From: Streptomyces termitum
Lineage (GTDB): Bacteria; Actinomycetota; Actinomycetes; Streptomycetales; Streptomycetaceae
Assembly: GCF_014650175.1 (NCBI RefSeq)
Contig: NZ_BMUL01000009.1
Location: forward strand, 1-64,000
DNA length: 64,000 nucleotides
Direction: 5' to 3'
The position numbers and the translations under genes are program-made. The notes under the pieces are model-generated. The model saw only the letters and a list, made by a program, of their open reading frames with translations. It was not told the DNA's origin and ran no database searches. Each line of letters begins with the position of its first letter. The stretch's first letter is position 1. Positions 35,999-44,399 of this stretch are shown in pieces.

Positions 35999-37795
35999 TC
36001 AGAAGGTCAGGTTCCAGGCGTCGATCTTGCCGGTGTCGCCGCCGGCGTTGTCGCTGACGCGCAGCTTCCAGACGCCGTTGGCGACCTCGGAGGAGGCGTT
36101 CACGGTGTAGGTCCGGAGGATGTTGTCGGTGCTGCTCCCGGTGCGGTTGTGCAGGGAGTAGACCGAGCCGTCGGGGGCCACCAGGTCGACCTTGAGGTCA
36201 CCGATGTAGGTGTGCTTGACGTCCACGCCGACCTTGAGGGTCGCGGGGGCGTTGCCGGTCACGCCGCTGACGGTGATCGGGCTCTCGACCGTGGTGTTGT
36301 CGGCGATCGCCACGTCGGCGGTGTTCTCGAAGAACGGGCCGGTGGGCGGCGTGGTCGAGCCGGAGACGGCCTTCAGCGCGTCCACCCGGCCCTCGCCGAA
36401 GAAGCTGTTCTTCGCGGTGGTGCCGGTGCAGCGGGCGTCCGAGGGGCAGGCCAGGTCGGTCGCCTGCTCGCCGAGCTTCGCCCGCAGGTCCGCCGGGGTG
36501 TACGAGGGGTTCGCGCTGGCCAGCAGGGCGGCGACGCCCGCCACGTGCGGGGAGGCCATCGAGGTGCCGCTCATCGAGGTGTACCGGCCGCCGGGGATCG
36601 TGCTGTAGACGGACTCGCCGGGCGCGGAGACCTCGATGACGTCGCGGCCGTAGTTGGAGAACGACGCCTTCGACGAGCCGCTGGTGCCGTTGGCGGCGAC
36701 GGTGACGACGCCCGGCAGCTCGGCCGGGATGTCGAGGCAGGCGTTGGTGATCGTCCGGGTGACCGGCGTCGAGTCGTTGGGGCTGGAGGAGTCCGTGGTC
36801 TTGTTGGCCAGGTCCACGTTGGAGTTGCCGGCCGCCGCGACCTGGAGCGAGCCCTTGCCGTCGGCGTACGCCTGGGCACGGCCCACACCGGTCAGGATGG
36901 CCGCCTGGTCCAGGTTGTCCGGGCAGTTGAACTGCCACGGGTCCGTGTAGTAGCTGTTGTTGGTGACCTTGAAGCCGTGGTCGCCGGCCCACATCAGGCC
37001 GCAGATGGTGTTCTCCGCGAAGAAGAGGGTGCTGCCGGGTTCGGCGATGCGCACCGAGGAGATCTTCACGCCGGGGGCGACGCCGATGGCGCCCTTGCCG
37101 TTCTTGGCCGCCGCGACGGTGCCGGCGACGTGGGTGCCGTGTTGGTCGACGTCGCGCCAGGCGCCGGTCCGGGTGTCGGGCTTGCCGTAGGCGCAGGAGA
37201 CCGAGTCGGCGGCGTTGAAGTTCGGCGCCAGGTCCTGGTGCTGGTCGTCGACGCCGGTGTCCAGGATGCCGACCTTGACGGTGGCGGAGCCCGGGTTGAC
37301 GGCCCACGCCTGGTCGGCCTTGATCTGGGTCATGTCCGAGCGGACCGGCTCCGTCGTCGGGGCCGTGGCCTGCGACGGGTTGGCGGGCAGCGCCGGGTTG
37401 TAGGCGTCGGCCGGGACGTCGGAGGTGCGGGTCGCGCCGACCTGCTGGACGCCGGAGACGCCGCGCATCGTGGCGGCGAAGGAGGCGGAGGTCGAGTGGG
37501 CGACGACCACGCCGATCGCGTCGAAGGACGAGAAGACCGAACCTCCGTTGGCGGCCACGGCGTTGCGGACAGCCGTGGTGTCGCCGGGGGTGGTGATCAC
37601 CAGGTAGGCGCGGGTGCCGGCGGCCCAGGCGGCGGGCGCGGCCGCCGAGGTCCTGGCCTGGGACAGGGCGCGCGCCGCGAGCGGCTCGTTGTCGAGCGGG
37701 GCGGCCTGGGCGAGGGAGACCGGGCCCGCCAGGGCCAGGGCCGCGCCGAGGAGGGCCGCCGGGAGTCTGAGCCGGCCGGGTATCTGGGAAAACAT
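35999..37795 (-). CDS. secreted subtilisin-type protease with P/homo B domain
   Basis: 598 residues from ATG 37795 (GGAGGA upstream). Signal peptide to about residue 31 (Ala-Gln-Ala), an inhibitor-I9-like propeptide (~60-125), and an S8 catalytic domain with Asp179 (Leu-Asp-Thr-Gly), His219 (His-Gly-Thr-His), Asn324 and Ser412 (Gly-Thr-Ser-Met-Ala-Ser-Pro). The last ~120 residues form a P/homo B domain (Val-Gly-Val-Asp-Val-Lys-His-Thr, Ile-Asp-Ala-Trp-Asn-Leu-Thr-Phe end), as in kexin-type enzymes. Probably an extracellular nutrient-scavenging protease. Confidence 0.93.
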   Translation of the reverse strand: MFSQIPGRLRLPAALLGAALALAGPVSLAQAAPLDNEPLAARALSQARTSAAAPAAWAAGTRAYLVITTPGDTTAVRNAVAANGGSVFSSFDAIGVVVAHSTSASFAATMRGVSGVQQVGATRTSDVPADAYNPALPANPSQATAPTTEPVRSDMTQIKADQAWAVNPGSATVKVGILDTGVDDQHQDLAPNFNAADSVSCAYGKPDTRTGAWRDVDQHGTHVAGTVAAAKNGKGAIGVAPGVKISSVRIAEPGSTLFFAENTICGLMWAGDHGFKVTNNSYYTDPWQFNCPDNLDQAAILTGVGRAQAYADGKGSLQVAAAGNSNVDLANKTTDSSSPNDSTPVTRTITNACLDIPAELPGVVTVAANGTSGSSKASFSNYGRDVIEVSAPGESVYSTIPGGRYTSMSGTSMASPHVAGVAALLASANPSYTPADLRAKLGEQATDLACPSDARCTGTTAKNSFFGEGRVDALKAVSGSTTPPTGPFFENTADVAIADNTTVESPITVSGVTGNAPATLKVGVDVKHTYIGDLKVDLVAPDGSVYSLHNRTGSSTDNILRTYTVNASSEVANGVWKLRVSDNAGGDTGKIDAWNLTF

Positions 37796-37947
37796 GCGTC
37801 CTCCGATGGCCCGGTGGCGCGGGTCGCGCCGTGCCGGGCCCTGTGGTGTGTGGGGTGGACGCAAGATTCCAGAGGGGAGGGGGTGGAGGGAAGACTTCTG
37901 TCGCACATGTCCGTCCGCGTAACAGAATCTTGACTTGAACATGCCGA

Positions 37948-37980
37948 AGAGGGGGCGGATTTCCTTCGTCCGCCCCCTCT
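37948..37980. terminator. hairpin terminator after the amylase gene
   Basis: 12-bp perfect stem AGAGGGGGCGGA/TCCGCCCCCTCT with a 9-base loop, 25 bp past the amylase stop. Confidence 0.8.
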
Positions 37981-38005
37981 CCGGCCGTGCCCGGCGCGGG
38001 GGTTC

Positions 38006-40990
38006 CTACTTGAGGTAGGGGCCCGCCGCGCCGATCTTCCCGGGGCCGTTCAGGACGTACACCCGGAGGTTGCCCTTGCCGGGCGCGCCGACCGAGAGCG
38101 TGCCGTTGGAGACGGTCCGCACGTCACCGGTGACGGCGTCGGTGTAGGTGCCGTTGGGGACGCCGTTGTAGGTGGCGCCGCCCGAGACCGTCACCAGCGC
38201 GAAGCTGTCCGTGGAGCCGCTGGTGTAGCGCCGCTTGAACGCCATGCCGCCCGAGATGCCCTCCGTGGAGTACTGGCCCATCTGGAGCGCCGGGATCGCG
38301 CGCCGGATCTCGTTGAGCCGCTGGACGTGCTTGACCAGGGGCTTCTGGAGCGTGGTGGCGACGGCTCCGGAGGCGGCGGAGACCTTCGAGAAGTCCGAGG
38401 CGGTGACCGAGCCCTCGATCTGGTCGCCGTAGTAGGCGCGGCCGGTGGTCGCCAGCGGGCAGGTGGGCCCGCAGTCGATCTTCTTGCCCGCCTGGAACTC
38501 GGTCTCCGAGCCGTAGTAGAGCGTCGGGATGCCGCGGAAGGTCCACATCAGCGACATGTTCTCGGCCCAGGCGTCGGTGCCGCCCGCGTACCGCTCGCTC
38601 GACTTGTTCGGCCCGTAGTCGTGGCTGTCGACGTAGACGACGTTGTAGGTGGCGTCGTTGTAACTGTCGTCCGAGTCCTTGCCGTTGGAGAAGGCGTTCT
38701 GCGCGTCGCCGAAGTTCATGTGCATGCGCATGTCGATGACGTTCATGCCGGAGAAGCGGCTGTGGTCGGGCTCGTGGTAACTGTTGCCGTTCAGGAAGGC
38801 GTTGGTGGAGGTGGGCTGGTCGCCGGTGCCCCGCTGCTGCTCGTAGTCGTACATCTCCAGCGCGGCCTTGGCGTCGTCGGCGTCGTACTCCTTGCGCTCC
38901 TTCCAGGTGTAGAACTGCGCCGAGTGGTTGACCGAGCCCCGGTTCCACTTGTCGTTGACGAAGGCCGCGACCTCGCCGAAGACGAAGAAGTTCTTCGCGG
39001 CCTCGGCGCCGTGCCGCTGGGTGACCCGGTCGCGGATGGCGGGCAGGAAGCGGCGGTTCCAGGTGGTGCGCGGGATGTGCACGGCGGTGTCGATCCGGAA
39101 GCCGTCCACCCCCATGTCGATGTACTTGTCATAGGCGCCGATCAGGTAGTTCTGGACGGCCGGGTTCTCGGTGTTGAAATCGGCCAGGTCCTCGTGGATC
39201 CAGCAGGAACGGGAGTCCTCGCCCTCCCAGTTGCCGATCCAGCACTGGTGGTAGAGGGCCTTCGGGAACATCCCGGACGTGGGGCTGGGCCACTGGCAGT
39301 TGTAGAGGGTGTACCCCTCCTGGCTCCTGCCGCCGGTCGGCTTGCCCCAGTTGACGCAGGTGTTGCCGGGCGGCTCGGCCGTGGACCACAGGTCGCCGTT
39401 GTAGTACGACTTGCCGCTCTTGGTGTCGACGGTCAGGCCGTCGTACTCGAAGCCGGGCTGCTTCTCGTCGTAGTACCAGCTCCACTGAGCGTCCCGGACG
39501 CCGTACACGGTCGGCGTGAAGAGGCCCTTGGCGCCCCAGCGGGAGGAGTGGTTGTAGACGACGTCCTGGTAGATCTTCATGCCCTTGGCGTGGGCGGCGT
39601 CGATGAGGTCCTGGTAGGAGGCGCCGGCCGACTCCAGGCGCGGGTCGACCTTGTAGAAGTCGTAGCCGTGGTAGCCGTGGTAGTCGTAGTCCGAGCGGTT
39701 GAGGACCACGGGGGTGATCCAGACGGCGGAGAAGCCGAGGCCCTTGATGTAGTCGAGCTTCTGGACCAGGCCCTTGAAGTCACCTCGGAACATGGGGTCG
39801 TCGTTGGCCGCGTTGCCCGACTTCACGTGCTGGCTGCCGCCCCGGTCGTTGGAGGTGTCGCCGTCGTAGAAACGGGTGGTGAGGACGAAGTAGACGGGGT
39901 CCTTGCGCGGGTCGGTACCGAGCGGCTTGCCGTTGCCGGGGGCGGTCGGCCGGTCGCCGGTGGTCGCGGTGGCGGGGGCGGAGGCCGGGGAGGTGTTCCC
40001 GGCGGCGTCCACGGCCTTCACCGTGTAGGTGTACGCGGTCCGTTCGGCGAGGCCGGTGTCGGAGAAGACCGTCGACGCGACGTCGGTGACCACCGTGCCG
40101 GTGCTGCCGCCGACTCGCGTGACCTGGTACTTCGCCACACCCCTGTCGTCGGTGGCCGGGTCCCAGGAGAGCAGGACGGAGACGCCGTCGGCCTTCGCGG
40201 TCACCTTGGCGGGCGCGGTCGGCGCCTGGGTGTCGGGCGGGGTCGCGGCGCAGGGGTCGGCGGCGTTCGGGGTGATCACGCGGTCCCGGACGGTGGAGAC
40301 GCCGGCCGGGAGGGCGTAGTCGGCGCCGCCGTTGTTGTCCCACACGCCGTTGCCGTTGTTGAAGGCCGCGCGGAGGGTGGTGGCGGTGCCGAGGTCGATC
40401 TCCCGCTTCCACCAGCCGGTGCAGGCGGCGGTCATGCCGACGCCGGGCACGGCCGTCCAGGAGCCGCCGGCCGGCTGGTAGTGGACGTTCACCGTCGACC
40501 AGCCGAGGGAGGCGGAGGAGTAGTACACCGTCGCCTTCTTCGCGGCGGGCTCCGGGGTGTCGGCGCACGGGTCGGAGTGGGCGACCACGCCGTCCTTGAC
40601 GGTGATGTTCCCGGTGCCGAGGGCGTAGTCGCGACCGCCGTTGTTGTCCCAGACGCCGCTGCCGTTGTTGAAGGCGGCCCGGAGGCCGGCGGCGGAGCCG
40701 AGGCTGACGGTCTTCTTCACCCAGTCCGCGCAGGCGGGTTCCATCGCGGTGCCGGGGACGGTCGTCCAGGCGCCGCCGTCGGGGGCGTAGTGGAGGTTGT
40801 AGGCGGACCAGTTCTTCGTTTTGGTCCAGTAGTAGACGGTCGCGGTGGCGTCCGCGACGGCGGCCGCGGGGTCGGCGGCGAGGGGTGTGGACGGGGCGCC
40901 GGGCGGTGCGGCCAGCAGGCCGACGACGCCGGCGGCGGCGCCGAGCAGCGCGAGGGCTCTCCCGCGCGGCCGGGTACGGGTGGGGGGCAT
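38006..40990 (-). CDS. secreted GH13 alpha-amylase with two CBM25-like domains and FN3
   Basis: 994 residues. Signal peptide to about residue 39; two CBM25-type starch-binding modules (~48-125 and ~150-225), each with Val-Tyr-Tyr, Asn-Val/Leu-His-Tyr and Phe-Asn-Asn-Gly-x-Gly-Val-Trp-Asp-Asn-Asn; a fibronectin III module (~255-343); then GH13 with nucleophile Asp634 (Phe-Arg-Ile-Asp), acid Glu673 and Asp791 (Ser-His-Asp). A C-terminal beta domain follows. Size and order match large Streptomyces raw-starch amylases. Upstream direct repeats suggest maltose-responsive LacI-type control. Confidence 0.93.
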   Translation of the reverse strand: MPPTRTRPRGRALALLGAAAGVVGLLAAPPGAPSTPLAADPAAAVADATATVYYWTKTKNWSAYNLHYAPDGGAWTTVPGTAMEPACADWVKKTVSLGSAAGLRAAFNNGSGVWDNNGGRDYALGTGNITVKDGVVAHSDPCADTPEPAAKKATVYYSSASLGWSTVNVHYQPAGGSWTAVPGVGMTAACTGWWKREIDLGTATTLRAAFNNGNGVWDNNGGADYALPAGVSTVRDRVITPNAADPCAATPPDTQAPTAPAKVTAKADGVSVLLSWDPATDDRGVAKYQVTRVGGSTGTVVTDVASTVFSDTGLAERTAYTYTVKAVDAAGNTSPASAPATATTGDRPTAPGNGKPLGTDPRKDPVYFVLTTRFYDGDTSNDRGGSQHVKSGNAANDDPMFRGDFKGLVQKLDYIKGLGFSAVWITPVVLNRSDYDYHGYHGYDFYKVDPRLESAGASYQDLIDAAHAKGMKIYQDVVYNHSSRWGAKGLFTPTVYGVRDAQWSWYYDEKQPGFEYDGLTVDTKSGKSYYNGDLWSTAEPPGNTCVNWGKPTGGRSQEGYTLYNCQWPSPTSGMFPKALYHQCWIGNWEGEDSRSCWIHEDLADFNTENPAVQNYLIGAYDKYIDMGVDGFRIDTAVHIPRTTWNRRFLPAIRDRVTQRHGAEAAKNFFVFGEVAAFVNDKWNRGSVNHSAQFYTWKERKEYDADDAKAALEMYDYEQQRGTGDQPTSTNAFLNGNSYHEPDHSRFSGMNVIDMRMHMNFGDAQNAFSNGKDSDDSYNDATYNVVYVDSHDYGPNKSSERYAGGTDAWAENMSLMWTFRGIPTLYYGSETEFQAGKKIDCGPTCPLATTGRAYYGDQIEGSVTASDFSKVSAASGAVATTLQKPLVKHVQRLNEIRRAIPALQMGQYSTEGISGGMAFKRRYTSGSTDSFALVTVSGGATYNGVPNGTYTDAVTGDVRTVSNGTLSVGAPGKGNLRVYVLNGPGKIGAAGPYLK

Positions 40991-41063
40991 GCGGATCTCC
41001 AGACGGGGGCGCGCGTCCGGGAGGGTGCCGGGGCGGAACGGGGATCGGCACTCCTGGAAGCGT

Positions 41064-41081
41064 TTGCGGAAGCTTGCGGAA
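41064..41081 (-). promoter_or_regulatory. direct repeats upstream of the amylase gene
   Basis: TTGCGGAA occurs twice with a 10-bp period, followed by a related TTCTTGCG. On the coding strand this reads TTCCGCAA. Similar TTnCGCAA-type elements precede streptomycete amylase and chitinase genes and are targets of the LacI-family regulator MalR/Reg1; that link is from memory and by position. Confidence 0.55.
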
Positions 41082-41261
41082 AGTTCTTGCGTCGCCGGGA
41101 AGTTACCTCCCCGGAACGGGCGCGTAAAGGGTTCGCGCGGCGCTGGCGCGGAGGCGGACGGAAGTGTCCGCGCAGCGGACGTTCGAGGGGAGGGACGGGC
41201 GCGGGCCCGGCCGAAGGGGCCCGGGCCCGGGGTGTCGGTCCGAGGGGGAGGTGGCGGGGCG

Positions 41262-41765
41262 TCAGGCCCGGGGCCAGGGGCGGCCCTCCAGCCGCTCGAT
41301 GTCCCGGTTGAAGCGCTCCAGGAAGTCCGCGAAGCGGGTCACGTCCTCGGCCGGCCAGTGCTCCAGGATCCGTTCCAGTCCGCCGATGTTGAAGGAGCGG
41401 TCGGCCTCCAGGCGCCGCTCGCCCTCCCCGGTGATGCGGAACTTGCGGGCGATCCCGCCGTCCGGGTCGGGGATCCGCTCGACCACCCCGGCCCGCACCA
41501 TCGCGGCGGTCTGCCGGTTGAGGGTGGAGGCGTCGAGCCCGAAGGCGTCGGTGAGCTGGCCGATGGACATCGGCCCGTCCATCCGGATGCGGGTGAGCAG
41601 CACGTAGGCGCTGCGGTCGAGACCGCCGCCGCCGGTCCTGGCGCGGGGTGCGTGGAGGTGCGCGTGCCGGCTGAGCAGCATCGTCTCGAACTCGACGCGG
41701 TCGGTGGCCTGCGCCGCCCCCGGCTTCTCCGGCTGCTCCACGCTGCTGTCCTCGGGCTTCTCCAT
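41262..41765 (-). CDS. MarR-family regulator
   Basis: 167 residues from ATG 41765. Winged helix: Leu-Thr-Arg-Ile-Arg-Met-Asp-Gly-Pro-Met-Ser-Ile-Gly-Gln-Leu, then Leu-Asp-Ala-Ser-Thr-Leu-Asn-Arg-Gln-Thr (recognition helix) and Asp-Gly-Gly-Ile-Ala-Arg-Lys-Phe-Arg-Ile-Thr (wing). Divergent from an MFS exporter with a long palindrome between, the classic layout for a drug- or phenolic-responsive repressor of its own exporter. A longer upstream frame to 41954 is rejected since it runs through the operator. Confidence 0.9.
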   Translation of the reverse strand: MEKPEDSSVEQPEKPGAAQATDRVEFETMLLSRHAHLHAPRARTGGGGLDRSAYVLLTRIRMDGPMSIGQLTDAFGLDASTLNRQTAAMVRAGVVERIPDPDGGIARKFRITGEGERRLEADRSFNIGGLERILEHWPAEDVTRFADFLERFNRDIERLEGRPWPRA

Positions 41766-41794
41766 GGGGGCATTCTCCCCTGCGGCGATGCGAT

Positions 41795-41846
41795 ATGCAT
41801 CATACACAACTTGTGCATCATGCAGTCTGTATGCATGATGCACAAG
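41795..41846. promoter_or_regulatory. MarR-type operator cluster
   Basis: 41810-41846: perfect 15-bp arms CTTGTGCATCATGCA/TGCATGATGCACAAG around GTCTGTA. A third related half-site, TGCATCATACACAA (41796-41809), pairs with the left arm to give a second overlapping palindrome (12 of 14). Sits between the divergent MarR and MFS genes in AT-rich DNA. Confidence 0.85.
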
Positions 41847-41878
41847 CATCTTTTCGTGACCCACCCAGGGAGACACCC

Positions 41879-43327
41879 GTGGACCGCGCCCAGACCGACG
41901 CACGCCCCGGAGGCGTCGTCGGCGTCCTCGCCTTCGCCGGCATCGTGGCGGCACTCATGCAGACCCTCGTGGTGCCGCTCATCGGCGACCTGCCGAGGCT
42001 GCTCCACGCCTCCGCCTCCGACGCCTCGTGGGTGATCACCGCCACCCTCCTCGCCGCCGCCGTCGCCACCCCCGTCGCCGGACGCCTCGGCGACACCCTC
42101 GGCAAGCGGACCGTCCTGCTCGCCTCCACCGTCCCGCTGATCGCCGGCTCGGTCGTCTGCGCCCTCTCCGACGGCGTCCTCCCGATGATCGTCGGCCGCG
42201 CCCTCCAGGGCCTCGGCATGGGCGTCGTCCCCGTCGGCATCAGCCTGCTGCGCGACGTCCTGCCGCCCGAGAAGCTCGGCGGCTCCATCGCCCTCATGAG
42301 CGCCTCCATGGGCGTCGGCGGCGCCCTCGGCCTGCCCTTCTCCGCCGCCGTCGCCGAGAACGCCAGCTGGCGCGTCCTCTTCTGGGTCGCCGCCGGCCTC
42401 TCCGCCGCCGTCGCCCTCCTCATCTGGCGCGTCGTCCCGGCCGGCCGCCGCAACCCCGCCCCCGGCCGCTTCGACCTGCCCGGCGCCCTCGGCCTCGGCG
42501 CCGGCCTGATCGCCCTCCTCCTCGCCGTCTCCAAGGGCGCCGGCTGGGGCTGGGGCAGCGGCACCACCCTCGGCCTCTTCGCCGCCGCCGCGGTCGTCCT
42601 GCTCGCCTGGGGCTTCTGGGAGCTGCGCACCCGCGACCCGCTCGTCGACCTCCGCGTCACCGCCCGCCCGGTCGTCCTGCTCACCAACCTCGCCTCGGTC
42701 CTGGTCGGCTTCGCCATGTACGCCCAGTCCCTGGTCGTCCCCCAGCTGCTCCAGCTCCCCGAGGCCACCGGCTACGGCCTCGGCCAGTCGATGCTGGCCA
42801 TGGGCCTGTGGATGGCCCCCGCCGGCCTCGCGATGATGATCCTCGCCCCGCTCGGCGCCAAGCTGTCCGCCGCCCGCGGCCCGAAGGTCACCCTCGCCGT
42901 CGGCGCCCTCGTCATCTCCGCCGGTTACGCCTCCTCGCTCGTCCTCATGGGCACCACCGGGGGCCTGCTCGTCGTCACCCTCGTCTGCAACACCGGCGTC
43001 GGCCTCGCCTACGGCGCCATGCCCGCCCTCATCATGGGCTCCGTCCCCACCGAGGAGACCGCCTCCGCGAACAGCTTCAACACCCTCATGCGGTCCATCG
43101 GCACCTCGGTCTCCGCCGCCGTCATCGGCGTCGTCCTCGCCCAGATGACCACCCCCTTCGGCGGCCACGCGCTGCCCTCCGAGAACGGCTTCCGGGCCGC
43201 CATGCTCATCGGCGCCGGCGTCGCCCTGCTCGCCTCGCTCACCGCCGCCCTCATCCCCGCCCGGCACACCCCGGCGGGCGCCCCCGCCGAGGCCCCCGCC
43301 CCGGAGAAGGCCGCCCGCGCCGCCTGA
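41879..43327 (+). CDS. MFS exporter, DHA2 (EmrB/QacA) type
   Basis: 482 residues from GTG 41879 (GGGAG upstream). About 14 membrane spans; Gly-Arg-Leu-Gly-Asp-x-x-Gly-Lys-Arg between spans 2 and 3 (motif A) and Met-Gly-Val-Gly-Gly-Ala-Leu-Gly-Leu-Pro in span 5 (motif C, antiporter). Drug:H+ antiporter presumably induced when the divergent MarR repressor binds a ligand. The apparent frame start at 41795 would read through the operator and is not used. Confidence 0.92.
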   Translation: MDRAQTDARPGGVVGVLAFAGIVAALMQTLVVPLIGDLPRLLHASASDASWVITATLLAAAVATPVAGRLGDTLGKRTVLLASTVPLIAGSVVCALSDGVLPMIVGRALQGLGMGVVPVGISLLRDVLPPEKLGGSIALMSASMGVGGALGLPFSAAVAENASWRVLFWVAAGLSAAVALLIWRVVPAGRRNPAPGRFDLPGALGLGAGLIALLLAVSKGAGWGWGSGTTLGLFAAAAVVLLAWGFWELRTRDPLVDLRVTARPVVLLTNLASVLVGFAMYAQSLVVPQLLQLPEATGYGLGQSMLAMGLWMAPAGLAMMILAPLGAKLSAARGPKVTLAVGALVISAGYASSLVLMGTTGGLLVVTLVCNTGVGLAYGAMPALIMGSVPTEETASANSFNTLMRSIGTSVSAAVIGVVLAQMTTPFGGHALPSENGFRAAMLIGAGVALLASLTAALIPARHTPAGAPAEAPAPEKAARAA

Positions 43328-43468
43328 CCGAACGGTACGGGGGCGGGGCTCCGACCCCGTACCCGTACCGGCCACGCCGTTCCCGCACGACCCGGCCGTA
43401 CGGCCCGCGAGGCCCCGGCCCCGTCACCCGTACGGCTCACGAGACCCCGGTCCCGGGGGTCGTACCGC

Positions 43469-44290
43469 TCACGGCGTCCCGGCCGCCTCCAGGGTGAACA
43501 GCGCTCCGTCCGGGTCGCGCACCACCACCCGGCCGGCCGCGTCCGCCTCCTCCGGCTCCCGGGCCCCGCCCCACTCGCCGCCCGGCACCACCGCGCCGCC
43601 GTGCTCCGTCACCGCCGCCACCGAGGCCGCCACGTCCGGCACCCGGAACCGCACCAGCCAGCGGGGCCGCAGCTGCGGCCGGGGCGACGCCGCCTCCACC
43701 GGCCCGCCGTCGAGCCGCGCCACCGCCACCCCCGCCCGGCGCAGCACCACCCGGTCCTCCTCGTACGAGGTCTCGCAGCACCCCGGCGAGCCGTCCGCCC
43801 AGCGCAGCACCCCGCCGTAGAAGACGGCCGCGTCGAACGCGTCCCGCGTGTGCAGCTCCACCCAGGCCGGCGCGCCCCGCTCACCCACCTGCCAGCGGTC
43901 CACCAGCCGCCCCTCCCACACCCCGAACGCCGCCCCGTCCCGGTCCGTGGCCAGCGCCGCCCGGCCCCGCGGCGGATACGCCACCGGACCCACCCCCACC
44001 GTCCCGCCCCGCTCCCGGATCCGGGCCACCGCCGCGCCCGCGTCCTCCACCGCGAAGAACACCGTCCACGCCACCGGCACCGCCAGCTCCGCCGCCAGCG
44101 CCGCGATCCCCGCCACCGGCACCCCGTCCCGCTCACCCACCGCGTACGGCGCCCCCGCGCCCGGCTCGCCCGGCCGGAACGACCAGCCCAGCACCGCCCC
44201 GTAGAACCGCTCCGCCGCGCCCAGATCCCGCGCCGCCAGACTCAGCCAGCACGGCGCGCCCAGCGCCCGCGCCGTCGTCGGGCCCGTCAC
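43469..44290 (-). CDS. VOC superfamily protein, two glyoxalase-like domains
   Basis: 273 residues, GTG start with AGGAGG upstream. Two modules (~12-130 and ~140-270) with Pro-Cys-Trp-Leu-Ser-Leu, Ala-Ala-Glu-Arg-Phe-Tyr-Gly, Trp-Val-Glu-Leu and Phe-Thr-Leu-Glu. Same plan as the protein at 18129-18911 but not closely alike at the ends; probably paralogues. The ligand is unknown. Confidence 0.85.
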   Translation of the reverse strand: MTGPTTARALGAPCWLSLAARDLGAAERFYGAVLGWSFRPGEPGAGAPYAVGERDGVPVAGIAALAAELAVPVAWTVFFAVEDAGAAVARIRERGGTVGVGPVAYPPRGRAALATDRDGAAFGVWEGRLVDRWQVGERGAPAWVELHTRDAFDAAVFYGGVLRWADGSPGCCETSYEEDRVVLRRAGVAVARLDGGPVEAASPRPQLRPRWLVRFRVPDVAASVAAVTEHGGAVVPGGEWGGAREPEEADAAGRVVVRDPDGALFTLEAAGTP

Positions 44291-44399
44291 CGGACCACCT
44301 CCTCACCCGGGCGCCCGCCGACCGGACGCCACGCCGCGCGCCTTCCCCGGCCCGCCGCCCGGCACACCCCGCTTCACCCGGCCGGCCCCGCCCCGGTGC

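Noticed and set aside
38327..41311. 994-codon Val/Gly/Asp-rich plus-strand frame opposite the amylase
   Set aside because: Antisense shadow caused by GC-rich codon bias; composition is not protein-like.
41795..41878. Extending the MFS protein to start at 41795
   Set aside because: This stretch is the MarR operator; GTG 41879 has a good ribosome site.
43328..43468. Possible terminator hairpins between MFS and VOC genes
   Set aside because: Only short imperfect stems (6-7 bp) could be drawn; not strong enough to report as a terminator.
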